From Hyphomicrobium sp. (GTDB lineage Bacteria; Pseudomonadota; Alphaproteobacteria; Rhizobiales; Hyphomicrobiaceae): a DNA stretch of 64,000 nucleotides. The stretch spans positions 22,556-86,555 of the forward strand of contig NZ_JAIELN010000019.1 in NCBI RefSeq assembly GCF_019753045.1, given 5' to 3'. Positions 1-9,281 of this stretch are shown one piece after another. The number at the start of each line of letters is the position of its first letter. The first letter of the stretch is position 1. The notes under the pieces were generated by a model that saw only the letters and a list, made by a program, of their open reading frames with translations, was not told where the DNA came from and did no database searches. Both the position numbers and the translations under genes were made by a program.

Positions 1-1
1 T

Positions 2-1555
2 CAGATCCATCAGTTCGCGCGTCGCTCCGGACGCGACGATCGAGGCGTCGATGTCGAGATGCGCGGTGTCGCCCACGCCCTTTGCAGCCGTGCCGAGCTG
101 GCCGAGCAGAAACTGCTCGAGCGCCGGGAGCCCTTCTCTGCCGACCGTCAGGCCGGCTGCCATTGCGTGGCCGCCGCCCTTGGCCAACAGGCCTGCAGTC
201 ACGGCCGCGCGAATTGCGGCTCCGAGATCGATGCCGGGGACGGATCTGAGCGAGCCCGTACCCATTGCCGAGGCCTCCCAGGCGATGACGCACGCGGGTC
301 TGCGAAACCGTTCGACAAGGCGGCTGGCGACGAGACCGACGACGCCTTTGTGCCACGTCTCCGAAGCAACGATGAGGATTGCACGGGAGGGATCATCGGC
401 GACCTGACGGTCGGCGATCGCAAGCGCCTCTTCAAGCACGAGCGTCTCGATGTCCTTGCGTTCCTTGTTGAGCCGATGGAGCAGCTCGGCGATGCGTTGC
501 GCTTCGACGGGGTCCGATGTCGAGAGCAGTGTAGCCCCCAGCGCGGCGTTGCCTATGCGGCCGCCGGCGTTGATGCGCGGCCCGAGAATGAAACCCAGAT
601 GGTAGGGCGTCGGGGCGACCGTCAGTCCTGCTGCGTCTGCCAATGCCGTGAGGCCGACATTCTCCCTCGCGCGCATCACCGCGAGGCCCTTTTTGACGTA
701 GGCGCGATTGAGCCCGATCAAGGGAACGACGTCCGCGACCGTTGCGAGCGCCACGAGATCGAGCGACGCTAAGAGGTCGGGTTCGCGTGACGCGCCGTAG
801 TAACCGCGCTTGCGCAATTCCCGCGCCGTCGCGACGAGCACGAGGAACACGACACCGGCGGCGCAGAGCATCCCCTGCCCTGAAATATCATCCTGACGGT
901 TCGGATTGACGACCGCCTGCACCTCCGGCAACCGCTCATCCGCCTGGTGATGGTCGATGACGACGACGTCCGCGCCGAGTTTGCGCGCGACCGCCAGCGG
1001 CTCGTGACTTGTCGTTCCGCAGTCGACCGTCACGATGAGCTTTGCGCCTTCCTTGACGAGCGTCTCGATGGCGGCTGCGTTCGGTCCGTAGCCTTCGAAA
1101 ATGCGGTCCGGGATGTAAATGCGCGCGGGAGTATCGTGATGCTCGAGAAAGCGCTTCATCAGGGCGGACGAACACGCGCCGTCGACATCGTAGTCGCCGA
1201 AGATCGCGACGTTCTGTTTCGCTTGGATAGCGTCTGCGAGGCGCGCTGCGGCTTTCTCCATGTCGCGGAGCGAACTTGGATCGGGCATCAGCGCTTTGAG
1301 CGATGGATCGAGAAAGGTTGCGACGTCGTCGAGCGCCACGCCGCGCGCCGCGAGTACGCGGCCCATCAAATCCGGCAATCCGTGCCGCTGACTGATGGCC
1401 GTTCCGAGCGGCCTCAAGTTTTGCGGCAAACGCTCGCGCCAGGCGAAGCCGCGCGCGCTTTTGTCGACGCCGAGAAACGCACGCTCTTCGGCGCCGCCGT
1501 CCAAATCAATCGCCGCGAGATTCGTGCGCAATCGAGTGCCCTTTTGTTTGCGCAC
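2..1555 (-). CDS. recJ: Single-stranded-DNA-specific exonuclease RecJ (3' end beyond window)
   Basis: RecJ degrades single-stranded DNA 5'->3' in recombination and mismatch repair in the cytoplasm. The frame is open from the left window edge to 1555 (518 codons; the family is about 570-600). Visible motifs are DYDVDGAC near residue 122 and the DHH motif (VIDHHQADE) near residue 200, both metal-binding phosphoesterase motifs of the DHH family, followed by the GGGHAMAAG motif of the DHHA1 part near the window edge. The N-terminal FLGV...ALMPDPS stretch is typical of RecJ. I chose the GTG at 1555 because GGAG lies 5 nt upstream; there is no ATG between it and the glpX stop. The frame stays open, in the same phase as glpX, back to the glpX stop codon. 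It is downstream of glpX, probably in the same transcript. The C-terminus is not visible. Confidence 0.93.
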   Translation of the reverse strand, partial: MRKQKGTRLRTNLAAIDLDGGAEERAFLGVDKSARGFAWRERLPQNLRPLGTAISQRHGLPDLMGRVLAARGVALDDVATFLDPSLKALMPDPSSLRDMEKAAARLADAIQAKQNVAIFGDYDVDGACSSALMKRFLEHHDTPARIYIPDRIFEGYGPNAAAIETLVKEGAKLIVTVDCGTTSHEPLAVARKLGADVVVIDHHQADERLPEVQAVVNPNRQDDISGQGMLCAAGVVFLVLVATARELRKRGYYGASREPDLLASLDLVALATVADVVPLIGLNRAYVKKGLAVMRARENVGLTALADAAGLTVAPTPYHLGFILGPRINAGGRIGNAALGATLLSTSDPVEAQRIAELLHRLNKERKDIETLVLEEALAIADRQVADDPSRAILIVASETWHKGVVGLVASRLVERFRRPACVIAWEASAMGTGSLRSVPGIDLGAAIRAAVTAGLLAKGGGHAMAAGLTVGREGLPALEQFLLGQLGTAAKGVGDTAHLDIDASIVASGATRELMDL

Positions 1556-1690
1556 GTCGACTCCGCTGCGCGGAGCCGGCCGCCGTGCGCATTTGATGAG
1601 GTTCAGGTTGTAGGTCGATTCGGTCGGGGCAGCGGCAGGCGGCTCGCGTTGTATCCACAAAATATGCGAGCCGACGATGCCGGCGAAGCT

Positions 1691-2692
1691 TTACATGAAC
1701 CGCGATCCGACGTTGCGGACGGTTGACTTAATGCGGCGGACGGTGCCCGTCTTCGAGCGCATCACGACCGTTTCGGTCTCGGCGAAGTCGCCGCTGATCC
1801 TGACGCCCTTCAGAAGCGAGCCATCAGTCACGCCGGTTGCCGAGAAGACGACGTCGGCCGATGCCATGTCCTCGAGCTTGAACTTCCGATTGATGTCGGT
1901 AATGCCCATTTTCTCGGCGCGGACGCGTTCCTCGTCCTTCATGGGAACGAGACGGCCCTGGATCTGGCCGCCGATGCAGCGCAACGCGGCGGCTGCGAGC
2001 ACGCCTTCCGGAGCGCCGCCCGAACCCATGTAGATATCGATGCCGGTTTCCCGTGGATCTGTCGTCCAGATGACGCCTGCGATGTCGCCGTCCGGAATGA
2101 GTTGCACGCCGGCGCCGGCTTCACGGACGGCGCGGATCAGTTCGGCGTGGCGGGGCCGGTCGAGAATGCAGGCCATGATCTCTTGGATCGGCACACCCTT
2201 CGCCTTGGCAAGTGCATTCAGATTTTCGGCGGGAGATGCATCGAGATCGACGACGCCTTCGGCGTAGCCAGGGCCAATGGCAATCTTGTTCATGTACATG
2301 TCGGGCGCGTGCAGCAGGCCGCCCTTCTCGGAGATCGCGAGGACAGCGAGCGCGTTTGGCATCGATTTCGCGCAGATGGTCGTGCCTTCGAGCGGATCGA
2401 CCGCGATATCGACTTCCGGCCCCTCGCCCGTTCCGACTTTCTCGCCGATGTACAGCATCGGCGCCTCGTCCATTTCACCTTCGCCGATGACGACGGTGCC
2501 CCTGATCTCGACGCGGCCGAGTTCGCGGCGCATGGCATCGACCGCCGCCTTGTCGGCTGCCTTCTCGTTGCCGCGGCCGCGCAGATGCGCCGCCGCGATT
2601 GCCGCGGCTTCGGTGACGCGGGCGAGCTCGAGCACCAAAATCCGATCGAGACCCGGCCCGTGAGTGCCGTTCGATTGCTCAGCTCTGCTCAT
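1691..2692 (-). CDS. glpX: Class II fructose-1,6-bisphosphatase GlpX
   Basis: This enzyme hydrolyses fructose 1,6-bisphosphate to fructose 6-phosphate in gluconeogenesis; some alphaproteobacterial and cyanobacterial members also act on sedoheptulose 1,7-bisphosphate. At 333 aa the length is normal for GlpX. Motifs include EGEMDEAP at residues 71-78 and DPLEGTT at 99-105, which bind metal and phosphate in this fold. The start ATG at 2692 is preceded by AAGGACAAGGAT. It follows hom by 35 nt and precedes recJ, so aminotransferase-hom-glpX-recJ may be one transcript. This order is, to my knowledge, common in Hyphomicrobiales. Whether it has sedoheptulose activity cannot be told from sequence. Confidence 0.96.
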   Translation of the reverse strand: MSRAEQSNGTHGPGLDRILVLELARVTEAAAIAAAHLRGRGNEKAADKAAVDAMRRELGRVEIRGTVVIGEGEMDEAPMLYIGEKVGTGEGPEVDIAVDPLEGTTICAKSMPNALAVLAISEKGGLLHAPDMYMNKIAIGPGYAEGVVDLDASPAENLNALAKAKGVPIQEIMACILDRPRHAELIRAVREAGAGVQLIPDGDIAGVIWTTDPRETGIDIYMGSGGAPEGVLAAAALRCIGGQIQGRLVPMKDEERVRAEKMGITDINRKFKLEDMASADVVFSATGVTDGSLLKGVRISGDFAETETVVMRSKTGTVRRIKSTVRNVGSRFM

Positions 2693-2727
2693 ATCCTTGT
2701 CCTTCTCGCGGGGGCTAAATGTGAATC

Positions 2728-4053
2728 CTAAAGCTCTTCAATTCGTATCATCTGCGGACGCTCGGTGACGTTGCCGTCCTTCTCGATCGTTTCGAGAGCC
2801 AGGCGCATCGCTTCCTCGGTCGTCTCATGCGTAATGATGATGACCGGCTGATCCGCGCGGTTCTGGAACCGCGAGCTACCGCGCGGCGCATGCAGCGTCT
2901 GCGGGCGGTGTTGTACGATACTTTCGAGCGAAATACCCCGGTCGCCCATGCTTTTTGCGACGTTAGCCATGGCGCCGGGCTTATCGTAAAGCGCCAGCCG
3001 GACGTAATAGGACCCGTAATGCTGGTCGAGCTTGGCGCGGCGGTGCGCTTTCAGCTGGGCGACGGGCGTGACGAACGGCGGCACGACGAGACCGCGCGCG
3101 ATATCGAGAATGTCTCCTGCGACTGCCGAGGCGGTCGGCTTCGCGCCGGCACCCGGACCGACAAGCAGAATATTGCCGGAGAAATTACCGTCGATCGCAA
3201 CGGCGTTCGTTACACCGGAAACTTCGGCGATGGCGGAATCCTTGTTGATCAGGACAGGCGAAACGCGGGCTTCGATGCCGGTTTCGGTTTCCATCGATAC
3301 GCCGAGCAGCTTGATGCGATAGCCGAGGCTGTCGGCCGCCTCTATGTCCGCCTGGGTGATCGACTGGATGCCCTCGACATGGATCTGCTCGAAGGCGACC
3401 CTTGTTCCGAAGGCGAGGCTCGTCAACAGTGCGAGCTTGTGAGCGGCGTCGAAGCCGCCGATGTCGAACGTCGGATCTGCCTCGGCATATCCCAGCGCCT
3501 GCGCTTCCTTCAGGACATCGTCGAAGGCACGATTTTCACTCTGCATCTGCGTCAGGATAAAGTTGCAGGTGCCATTGAGGATGCCGTAGACGCGCTTGAC
3601 GCGATTGGCGCCGAGAGCTTCGCGCAGCGTCTTGATGACCGGAATGCCGCCTGCGACCGCCGCTTCGAAATTCAACGCGACGCCGTTCGTCTCAGCGAGA
3701 CGCGCAAGCTCGACGCCATGCTTCGCGAGCAGCGCCTTGTTGGCGGTGACGACATGCTTCTTGGCGCCCAACGCCGCTTCAACAGCTGCCTTCGCGACGC
3801 CGTCTTCGCCACCGATCAGCTCGACGAAAACGTCGTTCGAAGGATCGCGCGCGAGCGCGACGGGATCATCGAACCATTCGACGCCATCGACCGCAATGCC
3901 GCGCTCCTTGCCTTTGTTGCGCGCGGAGATGCCGGTGACGCGGATCTCGCGGCCGACAATGTTCGCGACGTGAGTGCCGTTGGCCTGAAGAAGCCCCAGC
4001 AGGCCACCGCCGACCGTGCCTAGTCCGGCTATACCAAGTTTGAGAGGTTTCAT
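2728..4053 (-). CDS. hom: Homoserine dehydrogenase
   Basis: It reduces aspartate semialdehyde to homoserine with NAD(P)H, the branch point to threonine and methionine. The 441-aa protein has an N-terminal Rossmann motif GLGTVG (G10, G12, G15), the catalytic-domain stretch around AEADPTFDIGG, and a C-terminal ACT domain from about residue 355, the usual site of threonine feedback control. The start ATG at 4053 lies 9 nt after the stop of the upstream aminotransferase, so the two are almost certainly cotranscribed. The homoserine made here, once acetylated, would be the substrate of the MetY encoded at 7.9-9.2 kb. No aspartokinase fusion is present. Confidence 0.97.
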   Translation of the reverse strand: MKPLKLGIAGLGTVGGGLLGLLQANGTHVANIVGREIRVTGISARNKGKERGIAVDGVEWFDDPVALARDPSNDVFVELIGGEDGVAKAAVEAALGAKKHVVTANKALLAKHGVELARLAETNGVALNFEAAVAGGIPVIKTLREALGANRVKRVYGILNGTCNFILTQMQSENRAFDDVLKEAQALGYAEADPTFDIGGFDAAHKLALLTSLAFGTRVAFEQIHVEGIQSITQADIEAADSLGYRIKLLGVSMETETGIEARVSPVLINKDSAIAEVSGVTNAVAIDGNFSGNILLVGPGAGAKPTASAVAGDILDIARGLVVPPFVTPVAQLKAHRRAKLDQHYGSYYVRLALYDKPGAMANVAKSMGDRGISLESIVQHRPQTLHAPRGSSRFQNRADQPVIIITHETTEEAMRLALETIEKDGNVTERPQMIRIEEL

Positions 4054-4062
4054 GGCTTATGA

Positions 4063-5289
4063 TTATCGGCTTGCGGATTTTCTGGGATGAGACACGGGCT
4101 GCGTAGGTTCGGCTGATTCCGAGAAGAGCTTTTTGATCGACCGCGCAGCCTGACGAATGCGCTGCTCGTTTTCGACGAGAGCGATGCGAATGAACCCCTC
4201 TCCATATTCGCCGAAGCCGATACCGGGCGATACGGCGACATCGGCTTTTTCGATGAGCAGTTTCGAGAACTCGACCGAGCCCAGATCGCGATAACGCTCA
4301 GGCACCGGCGCCCAGGCGAACATCGTTGCGGGAGGCGGCGGAACGGGGAAGCCTGCCTTGCCGAAGCTCTCGACGAGCACATCGCGGCGGCTCTTGTACA
4401 TCGCGCGAATTTCGTCGACGCACTCCTGCGGACCGTTGAGAGCGGCCGTCGCCGCAACCTGGATGGGCGTGAACGCGCCGTAGTCCAGATACGATTTCAC
4501 CCGCGCCAGCGCTCCGATGAGCCGCTCGTTGCCGACGGCGAAACCCATCCGCCAGCCCGGCATGTTGTAGGTCTTCGACAGCGACGTGAATTCGACGGCG
4601 ATGTCTTTGGCGCCCGGCACCTGCAAAATGGAGGGCGGCGGCACGCCGTCGTAATAGAGCTCGGCGTAGGCGATGTCCGACAGAATGATGATGCCGAGCT
4701 TCTTTGCGAGCGCGACGGCTTCTTTGTAGAAGTCGAGGCCCACAACCATCGCCGTCGGATTGGACGGGAATGAAATCACGACCGCGAGCGGCTTCGGGAT
4801 CGAATGCTTTATCGCGTGCTCGATGGCGCGAAGAAAATCGTCGCCATTGCTCGCCGGGAGATGGCGCACGGAGGCGCCGGCAATGATGAAACCGAAGGTG
4901 TGGATCGGATAGGTCGGGTTCGGCACCAGAACGACGTCGCCGGGCGCGGCGATGGCCTGCGCGATATTGGCGAAGCCTTCCTTCGATCCGAGCGTCGCCA
5001 CGATCTCGGTTTCGGGGTCGAGCTTCACGCCGAAACGCCGTTCATAGTAGGCGGCCTGCGCCTTACGCAATCCGGGTATGCCTTTCGACGCCGAATAGCG
5101 ATGCGTACGCGGCTTATTGATCGTTTCGATGAGCTTGTCGACGATATGTTGCGGCGTCGGCATATCCGGGTTGCCCATGCCGAGATCGACGATATCAGCG
5201 CCGCGCGCGCGTGCGGCCGCCTTCAAACGGTTCACTTCCGCAAAGACGTAAGGGGGCAGGCGCTTTATGCGGTGGAACTCTTCGCTCAA
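4063..5289 (-). CDS. PLP-dependent class I/II aminotransferase (AlaC / LL-DAP aminotransferase-like)
   Basis: This is a fold-type I aminotransferase of 408 aa. The PLP lysine is K239 in SLSKTYNM, and SFPSNPTA near 173-180 matches the conserved Asn-Pro substrate/PLP site of the family. It most resembles the group annotated either as LL-diaminopimelate aminotransferase or as glutamate-pyruvate transaminase (E. coli AlaC). The family resemblance is strong, but the amino donor and acceptor cannot be assigned from sequence. It is the first gene of the hom-glpX-recJ series and sits 9 nt upstream of hom, which hints at a role in aspartate-family or alanine metabolism. The start ATG at 5289 gives the conserved MSEEFHRIKRLPPYVF beginning. 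Confidence 0.9.
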   Translation of the reverse strand: MSEEFHRIKRLPPYVFAEVNRLKAAARARGADIVDLGMGNPDMPTPQHIVDKLIETINKPRTHRYSASKGIPGLRKAQAAYYERRFGVKLDPETEIVATLGSKEGFANIAQAIAAPGDVVLVPNPTYPIHTFGFIIAGASVRHLPASNGDDFLRAIEHAIKHSIPKPLAVVISFPSNPTAMVVGLDFYKEAVALAKKLGIIILSDIAYAELYYDGVPPPSILQVPGAKDIAVEFTSLSKTYNMPGWRMGFAVGNERLIGALARVKSYLDYGAFTPIQVAATAALNGPQECVDEIRAMYKSRRDVLVESFGKAGFPVPPPPATMFAWAPVPERYRDLGSVEFSKLLIEKADVAVSPGIGFGEYGEGFIRIALVENEQRIRQAARSIKKLFSESAEPTQPVSHPRKSASR

Positions 5290-5692
5290 AGATCTTTACC
5301 CCTCGGCGCCGCAGCACAGGCGGCAGTTAGTGTCGGCTCTCGCGCGAAGTTCGCAAGTGCCGGCTGGAACCAATTCAGACCGGGCGCTCCTTCGCGACAG
5401 GGCCCGGCGAATGCCTCTTTACGCTTGCGCCCTACGTCCCGTCCAGTCCGCAGCGCGCCGCAATATGCAACGGCCTCAAATCCCGCTTCCCTAACTTTTT
5501 TTCGCATCGCGGGAGCAAACGTGCCGCGGCCACGGTAATGCCATCTCCGCCTACCTAATCGGGAAACGCCGGCATGTCCGATTCGCCCTTGATTCCACGT
5601 CTGCCTTGACTGCACTGTCGGTTGGGGTTTCAGCAGAAACGGGCCCCTAGCCTGCGTCGACGGGACAAGAATAGAAAGCCTCTGAAGTCGCC
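5290..5692. other. Intergenic region between divergent aminotransferase and phaC
   Basis: This 403-bp gene-free stretch separates two divergent transcription units and must hold both promoters. I see no convincing -35/-10 pair and no clear operator. A 165-codon minus-strand frame crosses it and runs into phaC, but it lacks protein-like composition and is not called. Confidence 0.5.
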
Positions 5693-7501
5693 ATGCCGCA
5701 AGACAGCCACGAGCAGCCGCCCCACTTCTCTCCGTATCATATCTCGGACCCCAAAACGTTTGCGTCGAACCTCCTCCAGGCATTCGAGCGGGGAAGCGCG
5801 GCCTTTGCTCAGCTCGCCGAGCGCCCGGACGCGAAAATCGGCCCCTACACGCCGGCGAGCGAGTTTTCCGCGGCCACCGAAACGGTTTCGGCGCTGGTGA
5901 GGAAATGGCTTGCCGATCCGGTCAAGCTTTCCGAGGCGCAGGGGGAATTCGTCAGGCAGTTCGCAGCGCTTTGGAACAACGTGCTTCAACGCATGATGGG
6001 GTTCGGCGTGCCGCCGCTCATTCAGCCTGCTACCGGCGATAATCGTTTCAAAGATCCGGAATGGGACAATAATCCGTACTTCGACTTCTGCAAGCAGGCG
6101 TATCTCCTTGCCTGCAAGTGGGCAGAGGATCAGTTGGCGGCGACGCCGGACCTCGAGCCCTATGAGCGCCACCGCGCCGAGTTCTATTTGCGGCAGCTGA
6201 CGAGCGCCTACTCTCCGTCGAATTTTCCCGCGACCAATCCCGAAGTTTTACGCGAGACGATCGCGACCAACGCTCAGAACCTGCTCAACGGGGCGAACCT
6301 GCTGGCCGAGGATTTGAAGCGTTCGGGCGACCTGATGAAAATCAGCCAGACCGATCCGACCGCATTCGAACTCGGCCGCAACCTTGCGACGACACCGGGG
6401 AAGATCGTTTTTCAGAATGAGCTTTTGCAGCTCATTCAATACGCCCCGACCACGGAGCAGGTTCGTTTCCGGCCGCTGATCATGGTGCCGCCGTGGATCA
6501 ACAAATATTACATCCTCGATCTGACATCCTCGAAGAGCCTCATCAAGTATGTGGTCGATCAGGGCTTCACGGTTTTCGTCGTGTCGTGGGTCAATCCGGA
6601 CGAGCACCTCGCCGATAAGACATTCGAAGACTACGTGCTCGAAGGCATTCTGGAAGCTGTGCGCGCCGTTCAAGAGGAGACGGGCGTCGAGCAGATCAAC
6701 GCGCTTGGCTATTGTGTCGGCGGCACGGCGCTTTCGACGGGCCTCGCTTATCTCTCCCAGCGCGGCGAAGAGCCTTTCAAATGCTGCTCGCTGCTGACGA
6801 CCCAGGTCGATTTTTCGCTCGCCGGCGATCTGCTTCTCTTCACCGACAATTCGCAGCTCGAGGGCCTCGACGCGCTGATGAACGAGCGCGGTTTTCTCGA
6901 CGGTTCGCGCATGGCCAACGTCTTCAATATGATGCGGCCGCGCGACCTCATCTGGCCTTACGTGGTCAACAACTATCTCCTCGGAAAGAAGCCGTTCCCG
7001 TTCGACCTGCTTTTCTGGAACCAGGACTCGACGCGGATGGCGGCTGCCAACCACAAATACTACTTGCGGGAATTCTATAACGAGAACCGGCTCGCGAAGG
7101 GCGAGATGACGCTCGGCGGCATCAAGCTCGACCTCAAAAAGATCAAGCTGCCGATCTTCTCGGTCGCAACGCGCGAGGATCATATCGCGCCGGCCGCTTC
7201 CGTCTTCCGCGGCATTCAGATGTTCGGCGGACCCGTCGAATTCGTGCTCGCCGGTTCTGGGCATATCGCGGGGGTCGTCAACCCGCCCGAAAAAGTGAAG
7301 TACCAGTACTGGACCGGCGGCAAGGCGATGACGAACGTCGGCAGTTGGGAAGCGTCAGCCACGGAGCATCCCGGATCGTGGTGGCCGTACTGGATCGATT
7401 GGCTGTCGCAGCAGTCCGGCGGCTGGGTTCCGGCCCGTGTACCGGGAGCGAAGCTCGGCATCATCGAGGATGCACCCGGTTCTTACGTCAAGGCTCGCTA
7501 G
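5693..7501 (+). CDS. phaC: Class I poly(3-hydroxyalkanoate) synthase
   Basis: PhaC polymerises (R)-3-hydroxyacyl-CoA into PHA on the surface of storage granules. The 602-aa protein carries the lipase-box-like motif GYCVGGT with nucleophile C341, the aspartate D496 in REDHIAP, and H524 in GSGHIAG. The Asp-His spacing matches the class I enzyme of Cupriavidus and the Cys-Asp spacing is close. The N-terminal helical region precedes an alpha/beta hydrolase core. It stands alone: no phaA, phaB, phasin or phaR gene is near, so the precursor genes lie elsewhere. The start ATG at 5693 has only a weak ribosome-binding site. It is transcribed away from the aminotransferase operon and converges on the small gene at 7.6 kb. 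Confidence 0.97.
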   Translation: MPQDSHEQPPHFSPYHISDPKTFASNLLQAFERGSAAFAQLAERPDAKIGPYTPASEFSAATETVSALVRKWLADPVKLSEAQGEFVRQFAALWNNVLQRMMGFGVPPLIQPATGDNRFKDPEWDNNPYFDFCKQAYLLACKWAEDQLAATPDLEPYERHRAEFYLRQLTSAYSPSNFPATNPEVLRETIATNAQNLLNGANLLAEDLKRSGDLMKISQTDPTAFELGRNLATTPGKIVFQNELLQLIQYAPTTEQVRFRPLIMVPPWINKYYILDLTSSKSLIKYVVDQGFTVFVVSWVNPDEHLADKTFEDYVLEGILEAVRAVQEETGVEQINALGYCVGGTALSTGLAYLSQRGEEPFKCCSLLTTQVDFSLAGDLLLFTDNSQLEGLDALMNERGFLDGSRMANVFNMMRPRDLIWPYVVNNYLLGKKPFPFDLLFWNQDSTRMAAANHKYYLREFYNENRLAKGEMTLGGIKLDLKKIKLPIFSVATREDHIAPAASVFRGIQMFGGPVEFVLAGSGHIAGVVNPPEKVKYQYWTGGKAMTNVGSWEASATEHPGSWWPYWIDWLSQQSGGWVPARVPGAKLGIIEDAPGSYVKAR

Positions 7502-7513
7502 GCTTGGTTCGCG

Positions 7514-7538
7514 GCCTGCGGCCGTTTTGGCCGTAGGC
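7514..7538. terminator. Hairpin between convergent phaC and the 106-aa gene
   Basis: A 10-bp inverted repeat (GCCTGCGGCC / GGCCGTAGGC, one G-U pair) with a GTTTT loop lies 12 nt after the phaC stop and 22 nt after the end of the opposing gene. There is no U-tract on either strand, so it may be a bidirectional transcript end or mRNA-stabilising hairpin rather than a classic intrinsic terminator. Confidence 0.45.
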
Positions 7539-7560
7539 TCGCCCAAACTCGCGGTGCCGA

Positions 7561-7881
7561 TCAGGCCAGTTCGAATTCACCTTCGTAGTCGACGGGCCAG
7601 AGCACGGTGAACTCTTCGCTGTCGATCGCCCGGAAGGCGACGGCGTTGACGTCGAGTTCGTCGGCCGCGTCCTCGACGATCGGCTCGATCTTTTCCCAGA
7701 CCTTCGCTGCGTTCTTCGCGAGCAGGATGAGATTGATAACGCCGTCTCCCGGCTCGTGGCCGTCGACTTCCGCCGAGGTCGAGTTGCCCAGGGCTTCGAT
7801 CAGGCGATCCTCGAGCGCGATGACCCTCTCGAGAGTGTCGTCGTCGTCGCCCTGAAATTGGAGGACAAGCTGATGGTTCAT
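7561..7881 (-). CDS. Conserved hypothetical protein, acidic, 106 aa
   Basis: I do not recognise a named family. The protein is small, strongly acidic and without a signal peptide or membrane segment. It opens MNHQLVLQF, has a GDDDDTLERV stretch at residues 11-20 and probably forms a ferredoxin-like alpha/beta domain by its hydrophobic pattern. The start ATG at 7881 is supported by AAAGGAACC directly upstream. It follows metY on the same strand with a 21-nt gap, so it is probably cotranscribed with metY, but nothing in the sequence ties it to methionine synthesis. The reading frame has clean, GC3-rich codon use like its neighbours, which supports it as a real gene. Confidence 0.78.
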   Translation of the reverse strand: MNHQLVLQFQGDDDDTLERVIALEDRLIEALGNSTSAEVDGHEPGDGVINLILLAKNAAKVWEKIEPIVEDAADELDVNAVAFRAIDSEEFTVLWPVDYEGEFELA

Positions 7882-7902
7882 GGTTCCTTTCCTACCCGGC
7901 GT

Positions 7903-9192
7903 CTAAACGGCGTTAAGCGCCTGTTCGAGATCGCCGATAATGTCGTCTATATCCTCGATACCGATCGATAGCCTCACAACGTCCGGCCCCGCTCCGGCGG
8001 CTATCTGCTCGTCATCCTGTAACTGTCGATGCGTCGTCGATGCCGGATGAATGACAAGGCTTCGCGTATCCCCGATGTTGGCGAGAAGACTGAAGAGCTT
8101 CAACCCCGAAACCAGCTTCACGCCCGCTTCATATCCGCCTTTGACGCCGAACGTGAAGACGGCTCCCGCACCTTTTGGACAAATCTTTTTCTGGATTTCG
8201 TGGCTCGGGCTTCCCTCAAGCCCAGCGTAGCTGACCCAGGCAATTTTGGGATGGGCACGGAGCCATTTCGCTACGGCCAGAGCGCTATCCGACTGGCGTT
8301 GCATTCTGAGCGGCAATGTCTCGACGCCGGTCAGCAGGAGGAAGGCGTTGAATGGCGAGATTGCGGGGCCGAGGTCGCGCAGTCCGAGGACGCGCGCGGC
8401 GATCGCAAAGGCCATCGGGCCGAAAGCTTCCGCCAGCTTCACGCCATTGTAGGAGGGGTTTGGGTCGACCAGAGATTTATAACGATGGCGGCTTCCCAGC
8501 CAGTCGTACGTTCCGCAATCGATGATGGCCCCGCCGATCGAGTTGCCATGGCCGCCGATGAACTTCGTGAGGCTGTGGAGGACGATATCGGCGCCAAAGT
8601 CCTTAGGCTTGCAGAGGTAGGGCGTAGCAAGCGTGTTGTCGACGATGAAGGGAACCCCGGCCTTTTTGGCGATCGCCGCGATGGCTGGAAGATCAACGAT
8701 AACGCCGCCGGGATTGGCGATGCTCTCGCAGTAGATGGCCCGCGTCCGGGGCGTGATCGCGGCGGCGATGGATGCTGGATCCGTGGCATCGGCCCATTTG
8801 ACCTGCCAGCCGAACTTCTTGAACGCGTGATTGAACTGATTGACCGAGCCGCCGTAGAGCTGCCGTCCAGCCACGAACTCGTCACCCGGCTCGAGAAGCG
8901 TGTGGAACGTCAAGAGCTGTGCGGCATGCCCGGACGCGACCGCGAGTGCCGCGGAACCGCCTTCGAGCGCTGCGAGGCGTGCCTCCAGCACGGATTGTGT
9001 GGGGTTCGTTATGCGGGTGTAGATGTTTCCAAACGCCTGCAGCCCGAACAGCGCGGCGGCGTGGTCGACATCGTTAAATACGAAAGATGTGGTCTGGTAG
9101 ATCGGCGTTGTGCGTGCGCCGGTCGTCGGATCAGGTGTCGCCCCTGCATGAACTGCAGCAGTCGCGAATTTCTGGGTTGGCGTGGACGACAT
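7903..9192 (-). CDS. metY: O-acetylhomoserine sulfhydrylase (aminocarboxypropyltransferase)
   Basis: The enzyme replaces the acetyl group of O-acetylhomoserine with sulfide (or methanethiol), giving homocysteine (or methionine). The 429-aa length fits MetY better than the roughly 390-aa cystathionine synthases and lyases of the same Cys/Met PLP family. The PLP lysine is K210 in HSLTKFIGGHG; ASGHAAQ near 87 and the YTRITNPTQ motif near 58-66 are also typical. The start ATG at 9192 follows AAAGG. It links functionally with hom at 2.7-4.1 kb, which makes the homoserine skeleton. I see no SAM riboswitch in the 90 nt upstream. Confidence 0.95.
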   Translation of the reverse strand: MSSTPTQKFATAAVHAGATPDPTTGARTTPIYQTTSFVFNDVDHAAALFGLQAFGNIYTRITNPTQSVLEARLAALEGGSAALAVASGHAAQLLTFHTLLEPGDEFVAGRQLYGGSVNQFNHAFKKFGWQVKWADATDPASIAAAITPRTRAIYCESIANPGGVIVDLPAIAAIAKKAGVPFIVDNTLATPYLCKPKDFGADIVLHSLTKFIGGHGNSIGGAIIDCGTYDWLGSRHRYKSLVDPNPSYNGVKLAEAFGPMAFAIAARVLGLRDLGPAISPFNAFLLLTGVETLPLRMQRQSDSALAVAKWLRAHPKIAWVSYAGLEGSPSHEIQKKICPKGAGAVFTFGVKGGYEAGVKLVSGLKLFSLLANIGDTRSLVIHPASTTHRQLQDDEQIAAGAGPDVVRLSIGIEDIDDIIGDLEQALNAV

Positions 9193-9281
9193 AACCTTTG
9201 AGCTCCTGGTCGCGAAGTTGCCGCGAAGGAGGAGCCGAGTCAGGGCAAGCCTGTCAACTGGTTAAGCTCGTCCACACCGAT

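Noticed and set aside
5286..5783. 165-codon minus-strand frame between aminotransferase and phaC
   Set aside because: Overlaps the start of phaC in antisense, has no recognisable fold and an unlikely composition.
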